64,000 nucleotides of DNA, taken from Bacillota bacterium (GTDB lineage Bacteria; Bacillota; Clostridia; Lachnospirales; Lachnospiraceae). Numbering within the stretch: the stretch's first letter is position 1; each line of letters opens with the position of its first letter. Positions 51,507 through 59,513 of this stretch are shown here, one piece after another. The position numbers and the translations under genes are program-made. The notes beneath the pieces were generated by a model. It did not search any database. It was not told where the DNA came from and saw only the letters and a program-made list of their open reading frames with translations. Where the stretch lies: positions 62,001 through 126,000 of the forward strand of contig JAEXNR010000019.1 of assembly GCA_023439505.1 (NCBI GenBank), written 5' to 3'.

Positions 51507-52619
51507 TTATAAAAATACTTCTTTTCCAGTCTCCGCTGATGAATAAATTGCCTCAAGAATTTGAGTCACCACAAATGCCTGCTCAGGCTTTACTAATGGC
51601 TGAGTTCCGTTTAAAATAGCATTTAACCACTGTTCCTGCTCTGCAACTGCTTCTGCTGCTGCACCACCTTCAAAAAAGTCAACCATTGGCTGTGGAGAAA
51701 TTACTTTTTCCATTTGCTGATTGTGCTCCACTATGTTGTAAATCAATTCATCTTTTCCGTAGCTTCCGCCATGATGAATTTCTGCACCTGCTTTGGTTCC
51801 GCAAAGTGTTGTAGATGCTTCCATAGATTTTAAGATATTCAACGCCCAGGAAGACTCAAGATATATGGTTGCTCCATTTTTCATTTTTATAAATCCAAAT
51901 GCAGAATCCTCTACTTCAAAGGTTTTAGGATCCCATGGCCCAAATACATTTCCTTCCGGGCCATCTGCCTGACGTCCTAATTTGTAAAATACCTGTCCTG
52001 TAACAGATATCGGTTCATAGTTATCCATCATCCATAATGTGATATCCAATGCATGTGTTCCAATATCAATTAATGGTCCGCCTCCCTGAAGTGCTTTGTT
52101 CGGGAAAACACCCCATGTTGGAACGGCTCTCCTTCGTAATGCGTGAGCTTTTGCAAAATAAACTTCTCCCAACTCGCCAGCTTCGCAGGAAGCATGGAGG
52201 GTCTGTGTATCCACACGGAATCTATTCTGATAACCAATGGTAAACTGTGTTCCTGCCTTTTTCCATGCATCGATCATCTTCTGAGCATCTGCGGTGCAAT
52301 GTGCCATTGGTTTCTCACACATAACGTTTTTACCAGCTTCAAAAGCGGCTACTGTAATCGGGCAGTGTGCAACGTTTGGTGTACAAACATGTACCGTATC
52401 AAATTCCACGCTCTCGTCTGCTAACATTTCCTGATAATCGATATACACCTTAGCTCCTTCTGCTCCATATTCTTTCCTGGCTTTCTCTGCTCTCTCCGGA
52501 ATAATATCACAGAAAGCTACAATTTCTGCTTTGTCTGGAAATTTTGAAATGGATGGAAAATGTTTCTGATTAGCGATTCCGCCACAACCAACAATTGCAA
52601 TTCTTACTTTATTATTCAT
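51507..52619 (-). CDS. Gfo/Idh/MocA-family oxidoreductase, copy 4
   Basis: 370 residues from ATG 52619, with AAAGGAG 6 nt upstream; an in-frame start 33 nt earlier has none. Rossmann motif RIAIVGCGGIANQKH, signature NVMCEKPMAHCT, and GYQNRFRVDTQTLH plus GGGPLIDIGTHALDITLWMMD in the second domain. It follows the FAD-dependent reductase by 39 nt. It resembles sugar or glycoside dehydrogenases; with the FAD enzyme it may process another class of glycoside or keto-sugar. Substrate not assigned. Confidence 0.85.
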   Translation of the reverse strand: MNNKVRIAIVGCGGIANQKHFPSISKFPDKAEIVAFCDIIPERAEKARKEYGAEGAKVYIDYQEMLADESVEFDTVHVCTPNVAHCPITVAAFEAGKNVMCEKPMAHCTADAQKMIDAWKKAGTQFTIGYQNRFRVDTQTLHASCEAGELGEVYFAKAHALRRRAVPTWGVFPNKALQGGGPLIDIGTHALDITLWMMDNYEPISVTGQVFYKLGRQADGPEGNVFGPWDPKTFEVEDSAFGFIKMKNGATIYLESSWALNILKSMEASTTLCGTKAGAEIHHGGSYGKDELIYNIVEHNQQMEKVISPQPMVDFFEGGAAAEAVAEQEQWLNAILNGTQPLVKPEQAFVVTQILEAIYSSAETGKEVFL

Positions 52620-52658
52620 ATTCTTCTCCTTTAATCCGGATATCTCCGACATATTTTA

Positions 52659-54101
52659 TTATTTTACGAACTCTGCTGCCGTCATTCCGGCAATTCTTCC
52701 GGTATTCACTGCATATCCCATTGAATTACCGGGAAGCAGAAACATATAGCTGTCATCATAGATATTGCAGGAGTCAGCTCCTGCTGCATAAAGCCCTGGA
52801 ACAGGCTCAAAATCTTTATCACAGGCTTCGCAATTTTCATTAATGCGGATTCCGCCAACGGTACCATATCCACCGGCATGATATTTTGCAGCATAGAATG
52901 GTGCTTTATGTATTGGGCGTAAATATCTCTTTGGCTTGAAGAATTCTTCATCAACTCCATCACAATAGTCATTATAATTGTCAATCGTCTCCGCTAATAC
53001 TTCCGGGTCTATTCCAAGTTTCTCAGCAAGCTCTTCGATAGAATTTGCCACTACTAAACCACTATTTGGATTTCCTTCTGCAATCTTAACTCCTTCATAG
53101 AAATCGGATACATCCGGATTGGTACGAACAAGGCTTACATTATCAACACCATTTTTAATGTAATATTTAACAATGGAAGAATCTACGATACTGTAAGCTA
53201 TTTTATCCTTCTGATGAGCACACACATTAGATAAATAGGTCGAGTTCTGCATCTGTTCCTCATTCATAATACGCTTTCCATGCTTGTTTACAAGAATATT
53301 TGGCTGTGCAAATACATTCGAGACGCCCTGTGGAAGGTCATCCATGCCTTCAATACTTGCTGCCATCTCAATACGAACCGTAAGCTTGTCAGCACCTGCC
53401 TCCCATGCCATTCTAAGACCGTCACCCATAAGGCCAGGAATTGCAAAGCTAAATAAATCCTGTCCATGATGAAAGCCAGTCTCCTCTTTGATCATCTTAA
53501 CGTTAGCGCCAGCACCACCGGTACAGATGACTGCTGCTTTACAGGTGATTTGAATTTCTTCACCCTCTTTATCTGTTGCAAGAACCCCTGCAACTTTGCC
53601 GTCCTTCATAATAATTTTTTTTGCAGGTGTCTCAAGCAGGAACCTGACTCCTAACTCCTGTGCTCTCGCATATAATGCTTTATTCATAAAAGATGCAGCT
53701 CTGGGTCCAATTCCCTGATCTGTTTTTACAATATGCCATGTAGCTTCCGATTTTGGGAAATACCGGAAGGCACCTTCAAATTCAACTCCCATTTCCTCTA
53801 ACCATTCAATGGTCTCAGCAGACTGCTCAAAATATCTTTTTACCAATCTTGCATCCACATTGTAATGAGTATACTCCATAAACATATTAAACGCTTTCTC
53901 AACTGTGATATCAATCATATTCTGTTTCTGGTATCTGGTTCCAATTCCAAGAGGTCCCATACCCATATTGGCTGCGCCGCCAACAGCTGCTGCCTTATCT
54001 AAAACAATAACCCCGGCTCCATCCTCAGCTGCCTGAACTGCTGCGGATAGACCAGAAGGGCCAGCTGCCACTACAACCACCTGTGTTTCGTAAGTCTTCA
54101 T
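52659..54101 (-). CDS. FAD-dependent reductase/dehydrogenase (fumarate reductase/flavocytochrome c family)
   Basis: 480 residues of the PF00890 family: FAD domain QVVVVAAGPSGLSAAVQAAEDG, substrate loop and conserved YAAKYHAGGYGTVGGIRIN, and C-terminal GLYAAGADSCNIYDDSYMF...GNSMGYAVNTGRIAG. The first Gly of the GxGxxG is Ala (AAGPSG), which is unusual. There are no heme or FMN domains, unlike urocanate or fumarate reductases. The family also includes ketosteroid dehydrogenases. It is the first gene of a four-gene minus-strand operon, 136 nt downstream of a CAAAAAA-N9-TTTTTTG site. Possible aglycone C=C reduction. Confidence 0.85.
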   Translation of the reverse strand: MKTYETQVVVVAAGPSGLSAAVQAAEDGAGVIVLDKAAAVGGAANMGMGPLGIGTRYQKQNMIDITVEKAFNMFMEYTHYNVDARLVKRYFEQSAETIEWLEEMGVEFEGAFRYFPKSEATWHIVKTDQGIGPRAASFMNKALYARAQELGVRFLLETPAKKIIMKDGKVAGVLATDKEGEEIQITCKAAVICTGGAGANVKMIKEETGFHHGQDLFSFAIPGLMGDGLRMAWEAGADKLTVRIEMAASIEGMDDLPQGVSNVFAQPNILVNKHGKRIMNEEQMQNSTYLSNVCAHQKDKIAYSIVDSSIVKYYIKNGVDNVSLVRTNPDVSDFYEGVKIAEGNPNSGLVVANSIEELAEKLGIDPEVLAETIDNYNDYCDGVDEEFFKPKRYLRPIHKAPFYAAKYHAGGYGTVGGIRINENCEACDKDFEPVPGLYAAGADSCNIYDDSYMFLLPGNSMGYAVNTGRIAGMTAAEFVK

Positions 54102-54692
54102 TCTCGCTCTCTCCTTTTGCTATACTTTCCTTTCCAGCTGATATCAGCTTATTGCTTTTTCCTTACATTTGATACAGTCAATAAAATCTAAACCATTCCT
54201 TTTTCTTGTCCTATTTCAATGAGGATAAAAGAAATGACAAAAAATAATATTTCTTTTTTGCCATCTCTTACATTCTTGTTCTAAATCCCTGTTTTATTTT
54301 CCAAGAACCATTCAGATCTATGTGCTCCAGAGATGCATCAGACCTGGAAATAATGGGATAAAGCCGAGAATAGCATCAAATCATCCGTATTTATAAAAAC
54401 TAAGCAAAAATCCATTACACTTTTTTGCCTTCGTAAACGATATTCTTGCTCACCTTGATCAAAAACCGTTAATAGAAAGGGTAAAAAAACTATTTTTATT
54501 GCCCCCTTTTTCTTATAAACTTATTTATGTCAGGGAATCAAGGTATCGCCACCCTATGTTCCTCCCCACTACAAAATATAAATTTCTGGAGGATAAAGTG
54601 AAAGAATAAGCACTTTGACTCAGTAAGTTTGTGTCTGCGCTGCATATACAAACTTAGGATGCACAAAAAGCAGCGCAGAAATGAGGAAAAAC
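54102..54692. other. 591-bp divergent regulatory region
   Basis: Between the FAD reductase (minus) and flavodoxin-like gene (plus). It holds palindrome site c (54238-54260), an imperfect AT-rich inverted repeat GGGTAAAAAAA...ATTGCCCC near 54478-54505 and a purine-rich leader before 54693. No coding region was seen. Confidence 0.6.
54238..54260. promoter_or_regulatory. Shared 23-bp palindrome, site c
   Basis: CAAAAAA (54238-54244), 9-nt centre, TTTTTTG (54254-54260), 136 nt upstream of the FAD reductase ATG at 54101 and also upstream of the divergent flavodoxin-like gene. Confidence 0.65.
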
Positions 54693-55613
54693 ATGAAAGT
54701 ATTAGGTTTAAATTTTGGTCGTTTGAACGGCAATTGTAAAAAATATTTAGCCGCAGCGATTGAAGAGGTAAAGTCTACCGATCCATCTGTGGAAATTGAA
54801 GTGATTGATACAATGAAGCTGAAAATTAAAGAATGTATCGGTTGTGGTGCATGTTCAAGAGTGTTGCAAAGTGGAAAAGGCCAGATCAGCTGCTGTCAAA
54901 AAGACGATTTTGAAATGGTGAGTGACGCTGTTCTTGCTGCTGATGCAATCATTGTAGCCGCACCTGTTTATGTGCTCGCGCCAACCGGTCAGTTAAAGAA
55001 TTTCGTAGACCGTTTTGGTCCTGCACATGACAAAGCATATATGCTTTTTGAAAACGAACTCCGTAAAGATACGGGAGGCGAAGAACTCAATCCAGACTGC
55101 TTAAAACGCCATTTGGTTTCCTATATCTCCGTTGGCGGAGCTTCCACTTCCCACTGGGTTTCCTACGGAATTCCGGGATTAAACTTATTCGGAATAAGTC
55201 TTAATATGAAAGTTGTTGATCAGATCAATGCCTACAACTCCTATAATCCAGTTGTTCAGGCCAAATTAATTGAAGATTCCAAGCATATGGGAAAACGTAT
55301 CACAGAAGCACTCTACAAGAAAACAAGTGAAATCACCTGGGAGTCAGAACCTGGTATCTGTCCAGTGTGCCATTGTAATGAAATGACCCTCGACGGAACT
55401 TCCAGAGTGTGCTGTCCAATTTGTGGCATTTATGGAACTTTGAAAATGAGCAACGACAAAGTTACTGTTGATTTTACAGTAGAAGAACAGAACCGCAGCC
55501 GCCTGAAATTCACAGGTGTATTAGAGCATCAGGTTGAACAGGGGCGTAAAGACCGCTACCCAAGATTTGACGATTATGTTGCCAAATTCAGAGCTTTACA
55601 GGATGAAATGTAG
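54693..55613 (+). CDS. Flavodoxin-fold (FMN reductase) protein with Zn/Fe-S Cys motifs, copy 2
   Basis: 306 residues from ATG 54693 (MKVLGLNFG, the same start as the paralog at 46571); GAGG lies 6 nt upstream, and an in-frame ATG at 54681 has no site. FMN loop AAPVYVLAPTGQLKNFVDRFGPAHD, Cys cluster CIGCGACSRVLQ...SCCQKDD, zinc ribbon GICPVCHCNEM...CCPICGIYG. The CIGCGAC motif looks more like an Fe-S site than copy 1. It is divergent from the FAD reductase operon and lone on the plus strand, followed by a terminator at 55808. Confidence 0.8.
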   Translation: MKVLGLNFGRLNGNCKKYLAAAIEEVKSTDPSVEIEVIDTMKLKIKECIGCGACSRVLQSGKGQISCCQKDDFEMVSDAVLAADAIIVAAPVYVLAPTGQLKNFVDRFGPAHDKAYMLFENELRKDTGGEELNPDCLKRHLVSYISVGGASTSHWVSYGIPGLNLFGISLNMKVVDQINAYNSYNPVVQAKLIEDSKHMGKRITEALYKKTSEITWESEPGICPVCHCNEMTLDGTSRVCCPICGIYGTLKMSNDKVTVDFTVEEQNRSRLKFTGVLEHQVEQGRKDRYPRFDDYVAKFRALQDEM

Positions 55614-55922
55614 TCACTAAGGCAATCAAAAAATCAGCCTTAATTCCCAGCAGACTCATATATTTGCCAACAGCATGATATTAAGGGCATACTTCCTGAT
55701 TTCATCCTCCTTATTTGCTGCAATCCCCTCCTCACTTACATCATTTTGCTTATCCTTGCTTACCTGCAGCACAAGCTTATTGCCCTATAAGGATATTCTA
55801 GTCAGTAAAAACCTTCCTGAACTCAGTTCAGGAAGGTTTTATTTTATCAGCTCTTTTCACAAAGAGCTTTTCAGTAATATCCCCGTGCTTTTCATGACAA
55901 AGCGGCATATCTTCAGTTTTAT
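55614..55922. other. 309-bp gap between convergent genes
   Basis: Apart from the terminator at 55808-55840, nothing recognisable was seen in this AT-rich, T-rich stretch. Confidence 0.6.
55808..55840. terminator. Strong bidirectional terminator
   Basis: Perfect inverted repeat AAAACCTTCCTGAA / TTCAGGAAGGTTTT with a 5-nt loop and T/A-rich flanks, between convergent genes ending at 55613 and 55923. Confidence 0.9.
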
Positions 55923-56591
55923 TTACATCCCTTTTAACAAGGCATTCTCAATTGCCTTTTCTATTACCAGACTTGAATTTGTTGCACCGCTAATGGCATC
56001 CGCCCCGGTGTTTTGCTGCTCCATAATGTGACCGATGACCGCCTGCGCCGGCGCTCCCCTTTCATTGTCATGCTTCAGAAGATCAATGTCTGATATTTGA
56101 CCCTGATGAATCGTAACTTCCACTTTGGCATAAATATATCCGGCATCATATTCCCCTTCATAAGTTCCATCTTTCACATGACTGGCATCAATTCCAATGA
56201 TATTGATTGAGGATATCTTTCTCTGGTAGGAAAAGAAATCAATGTAATAGCATCCAATATGGCTGATTAAAAGTACTGCTATCATAAGTGCACCAATTCT
56301 GTGCCAGATCATCCATCTGCCTTTGAGCTTCTTTCTAAAGCCGTATCCCACTGCCATAAGCAGCAAAAGGATGGCTGCTCCAATCCCGGTTCCAACCACC
56401 ATTACACTTCTTGTTGACCATATATCCATGGTTTTAAAAAAATGGATTCCAATTACCGCTATGATAGAAACCCCAACCGGAAGATGTATTCTTCTTAATA
56501 TCTGATCAGTGGTATGCCATTTTAACTTTCTTGATACTATTTTTAACAAAAGAAAGATATACATTACGAAAGCGATCATTCCCCAAAGCAT
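55923..56591 (-). CDS. Membrane protein with ferric-reductase-like helices and FMN-binding domain
   Basis: 222 residues. About four membrane helices (1-120) carry His36, His50, His97 and His111, spaced like heme ligands of cytochrome b-type reductases. The C-terminal FMN-binding domain has DAISGATNSS (198-207), where Thr204 is the site of covalent FMN attachment by ApbE in this family. The FMN domain faces outside. Together these fit an electron carrier across the membrane. AAGGAG precedes the ATG; the TetR gene is 12 nt upstream, so they form an operon. ApbE is not in view. Electron acceptor unknown. Confidence 0.83.
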   Translation of the reverse strand: MLWGMIAFVMYIFLLLKIVSRKLKWHTTDQILRRIHLPVGVSIIAVIGIHFFKTMDIWSTRSVMVVGTGIGAAILLLLMAVGYGFRKKLKGRWMIWHRIGALMIAVLLISHIGCYYIDFFSYQRKISSINIIGIDASHVKDGTYEGEYDAGYIYAKVEVTIHQGQISDIDLLKHDNERGAPAQAVIGHIMEQQNTGADAISGATNSSLVIEKAIENALLKGM

Positions 56592-56603
56592 ATTGATATC
56601 TCC

Positions 56604-57257
56604 TTATCTTGTTATAGATTTCAGAAGCATCATAAATCCATACTCCATATATTCCATTGCTTTCATATTCAATATCATTTCCAGATATCCTCGCTTCTTG
56701 TTGGCAAAACGAATCGTCTCACTAATTCCTGACCATAAATATAATACAGTTGGCAGTAAATCAATGTCATCTCTGATAAAACCGCCTTCTATCCCTTTTT
56801 GTAATAGCATTTTCACCAAATCATTAATCTCTTCTCCACTCTCATATATCTTATATAAAATATTACGTTCTTCTATATCTTTGGAGGTGATTTTAATCTC
56901 GTTCAACATTTCTTCATAATAAACCGGATACTGTTCCTGATATCTCACCAGTTTCCTGCAAATAGATAAATAGCAGGATTTAAAGTCCTTGAAATCCTTT
57001 ATGCCTTCTTCCAGTATTTCTTTCAACAGATTCATTTGTTCATATAGTATGGTATTTAGAATTTCATCTTTATTTTTAAAATAGACATACAGTGTTGATT
57101 TACTATAGTCCGCTTCTTTGGCTATATCATCTACGGTTGTAGCAGTTATACCCTTTTCTTCAAATAATCTTCTTGCTGCCATAATCATGTTATCCCTATG
57201 AAATTGGGTCAATCCCTCTCTTTTTTTCGTACCCAATCTTTTCACCTCATTTTTCAT
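56604..57257 (-). CDS. TetR/AcrR-family regulator
   Basis: 217 residues. N-terminal DNA-binding domain ~24-70 (MAARRLFEEKGITATTVDDIAKEADYSKSTLYVYFKNKDEIL). The promoter places transcription start near 57266, only 9 nt before the ATG at 57257. A TTG at residue 8 (57236) with AGGTG 6 nt upstream is a plausible alternative start. Upstream palindrome GTACTG-T-CAGTAC (57276-57288) overlaps the spacer and -10. It probably represses itself and the membrane FMN protein. Confidence 0.85.
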   Translation of the reverse strand: MKNEVKRLGTKKREGLTQFHRDNMIMAARRLFEEKGITATTVDDIAKEADYSKSTLYVYFKNKDEILNTILYEQMNLLKEILEEGIKDFKDFKSCYLSICRKLVRYQEQYPVYYEEMLNEIKITSKDIEERNILYKIYESGEEINDLVKMLLQKGIEGGFIRDDIDLLPTVLYLWSGISETIRFANKKRGYLEMILNMKAMEYMEYGFMMLLKSITR

Positions 57258-57272
57258 ACTGTTATTATATTT

Positions 57273-57301
57273 ATTGTACTGTCAGTACGATTAATTGTCA
57301 A
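57273..57301 (-). promoter_or_regulatory. Promoter with TetR-type operator
   Basis: Minus-strand TTGACA (57296-57301), 17-bp spacer, TACAAT (57273-57278). The perfect palindrome GTACTG-T-CAGTAC spans 57276-57288, within the promoter. Confidence 0.8.
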
Positions 57302-57359
57302 TGATTATTTTTGGGGACTGTTTCCCTGTATGATTATTTTTGGGGACTGTTTCCCTGAA
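57302..57359. repeat. 29-bp direct tandem repeat, two copies
   Basis: Two adjacent units (57302-57330, 57331-57359) differ at one base. Each carries TTTTTGGGGACTGTTTCCCT, with short GGGA/TCCC pairing. Similar GGGGAC/TTCCC elements flank mobile elements in many Firmicutes (general knowledge), but no transposase is next to it. A 62-residue minus-strand ORF (57305-57493) overlaps it and is unassigned. Confidence 0.6.
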
Positions 57360-57523
57360 TAGCTAAAGTCATATAAGTAATCTGCTCTTTCTAGTTTAAA
57401 ACCCTCATTGGGATAATTATTCGCTATGTAGATTGAAGAAATATCCTTGCAGCAGCATGGTATTGCACCTGTAAATTCTAATATCCTATGCACACTATGA
57501 TTGCTAAGGTTATCTTTATTGGT

Positions 57524-58981
57524 TTATACTTGATTTTCTTTAACATGAAAGTCTGCCTCAGCCTTATTTTGTATTTCCTCAGACATTCGGGCCATCCGTT
57601 CGTTGTATTGCTCATCAAATACCCTCAATGCTTCTCTTGCATTTTCAGGGAATATTCTTTGCAAGCTCTGCCCCCATCCTATTCCGTCTACAGGGCCTTC
57701 ATGGCCTACAATAATTATCCCTTCATTGGTGTTCTTTATATATAAGACTAATGGAGAAATCACACTATCATCTTGTACTGCCGTATTGCCTTGTTTAACG
57801 AACCTGGCTTTCATTAGATAAATATATATTTTGTCTCTATCCGTACTTAAAATAGTAAAAGCACTATAGAACTTACCATCTCCTGCTTTTCCCATGAGAT
57901 CATCCGTCTTTGTGTTCAGATACTCGTAAATTGTTTTCTCATCTGGATTTGCTATTGCTTCTCCGCTTAATACGATAGCGGACGTAGCAAATACGATAGC
58001 CGTACTTATCACTAAAATTGCAGCTAAAGATCTCCCCACATTTGAGATTCTCTTTGTTTTCATAATTGAGAGAACTCTTTCCCGAATGGAGTTTTTATTA
58101 AAATGGTTGAAAAGAGGTATGGACTTGTTTTCCTTTTCAGCCATATTAAGTAGCATCATTGCATACTCTGATTTTATGCTATTATCAAACGTATTAACGA
58201 CCGTCTCATCACACGCAAGTTCAATATCACGATTTATTAATAAATACATCACCCACACAAGGGGGTTAAACCAATGCACACAGACAACAGCGATTAACAG
58301 CAACTTGACAAGCGTATCAAAGCGCCGGATATGCACAAACTCATGGGTCAGGATATATTCAAGCTTTTTTTCATTCGCCCAGTCAATCTTCTTAGGAAGA
58401 AGAATTACCGGCTGAAATATACCATAGGTTAACGGAGATTGAATACGGTCACTCTGATGGATTCGGACTTTTCGACGTAGGGGATGCCCTTGCGACCAAC
58501 GAGCCACAAAATCATTCTCCACAGGCAAGGACATTCTGAACTCCCTGCGGTACTTGATATAGGCAACGATAAAAAACAAAGCAACAGCAAACATTCCGGT
58601 TAACAATAGAAGTTCAGCCGGAGAAATAAACGCGACGTTCATTCTACCGACTTCAAGATAAGTACCTCCTGTATCGAGCGCATGTCTCAAGCTGATATCA
58701 ACCGGAATACGCGCAGGAGAGGATAGCATGTTTTGTTCATCAAAAAAACGCTGTGCCAAATTGATACCCGTATATAAGCTAAAATAGGATGGTATGGAAA
58801 ACGGAATAAGTAAACGGCAGACCACTATGGTCCATAGAACAAGAAATGTTCTTTTTGGCAGCTTATACAATGTAAGCATGCGTATTATTATAACTGCCGC
58901 AATCAATACAGATGACCAAAGACTCATCTGCACAATATCTAAAATATCAAAATCCGCTATAATATTGGAAATAGTATCCAT
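57524..58981 (-). CDS. BlaR1-like M56 membrane metallopeptidase sensor
   Basis: 485 residues. Four or five membrane helices, and the zinc-protease motif HEFVH (213-217) with RRFDTL following. The C-terminal sensor part (~340-485) does not look like the penicillin-binding domain of true BlaR1: no SxxK/KTG set was seen. The ATG lies 9 nt after the BlaI-like stop, with AGGTGAGG before it. In the family, sensing leads to cleavage of the partner repressor. No beta-lactamase or PBP gene is nearby, so the signal may be another cell-wall or peptide stress. Confidence 0.85.
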   Translation of the reverse strand: MDTISNIIADFDILDIVQMSLWSSVLIAAVIIIRMLTLYKLPKRTFLVLWTIVVCRLLIPFSIPSYFSLYTGINLAQRFFDEQNMLSSPARIPVDISLRHALDTGGTYLEVGRMNVAFISPAELLLLTGMFAVALFFIVAYIKYRREFRMSLPVENDFVARWSQGHPLRRKVRIHQSDRIQSPLTYGIFQPVILLPKKIDWANEKKLEYILTHEFVHIRRFDTLVKLLLIAVVCVHWFNPLVWVMYLLINRDIELACDETVVNTFDNSIKSEYAMMLLNMAEKENKSIPLFNHFNKNSIRERVLSIMKTKRISNVGRSLAAILVISTAIVFATSAIVLSGEAIANPDEKTIYEYLNTKTDDLMGKAGDGKFYSAFTILSTDRDKIYIYLMKARFVKQGNTAVQDDSVISPLVLYIKNTNEGIIIVGHEGPVDGIGWGQSLQRIFPENAREALRVFDEQYNERMARMSEEIQNKAEADFHVKENQV

Positions 58982-58990
58982 ACCCTCACC

Positions 58991-59350
58991 TCATTTCAGG
59001 TTATCGACAATCTGTTTTAGCCTTTCGATTTCTTTTGACGACAGATTCATCCTGTTCAAAAGGGATGCGAAGAGTAAATCCGCAGAACCGTCAAATACCT
59101 TGTTAATCAATTCATCAGTTTCGTTTTTCTGAACCCATTCCTTTGGGATTAAAGCATGGCATAAAAAATTCGGCTCCTTTCGTTCAATAGCGCCTTTATT
59201 TATGCACCTCTTAATCAGCGTATAAGTGGTATTCATATTCCAGCCAGTTTGTTCTTTGAGAATTTGTGAAATTCGTTTAGCTGTCAAGTCTCCATTCTTC
59301 CAAAGTACATCCATTACTTTTATTTCTGAATCAAACAATTTTACTTCCAT
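58991..59350 (-). CDS. BlaI/MecI-family repressor
   Basis: 119 residues from ATG 59350, with AGGAGG 8 nt upstream; the ATG two codons earlier is only 2 nt from that site. Winged helix domain VMDVLWKNGDLTAKRISQILKEQTGWNMNTTYTLIKRCINKGAI matches BlaI. Operators TAC...GTA lie upstream. It represses its own operon with the M56 protease until cleaved. Paired with the BlaR1-like gene downstream. Confidence 0.9.
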   Translation of the reverse strand: MEVKLFDSEIKVMDVLWKNGDLTAKRISQILKEQTGWNMNTTYTLIKRCINKGAIERKEPNFLCHALIPKEWVQKNETDELINKVFDGSADLLFASLLNRMNLSSKEIERLKQIVDNLK

Positions 59351-59397
59351 TCTCATAGCCTCCTAACAACAAAAGCAGTTGTTGATGACAACCTCGC

Positions 59398-59456
59398 ACT
59401 ACCGAAGTAGTTTTCTCTTATAGCCATATACTACCACGGTAGTTTCAAAATGTCAA
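59398..59456 (-). promoter_or_regulatory. BlaI-type promoter with two operators
   Basis: Palindromes ACTACCGAAGTAGT (59398-59411) and ACTACCACGGTAGT (59430-59443) are 32 bp centre to centre. Minus-strand TTGACA (59451-59456), 17-bp spacer and TAGTAT (59428-59433); the second operator covers the -10. Confidence 0.85.
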
Positions 59457-59513
59457 TACCGGTACGGATGCATTGGGCACGGCGTCCAAAACGATTAAGC
59501 TATGCAACAAATC

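Noticed and set aside
54478..54505. Possible degenerate fourth operator before 54693
   Set aside because: Arms and spacing do not match the 23-bp consensus.
57305..57493. Minus-strand ORF of 62 residues near the tandem repeat
   Set aside because: Composition is protein-like, but part of it is the 29-bp repeat and no start signal or homology was seen; left unassigned.
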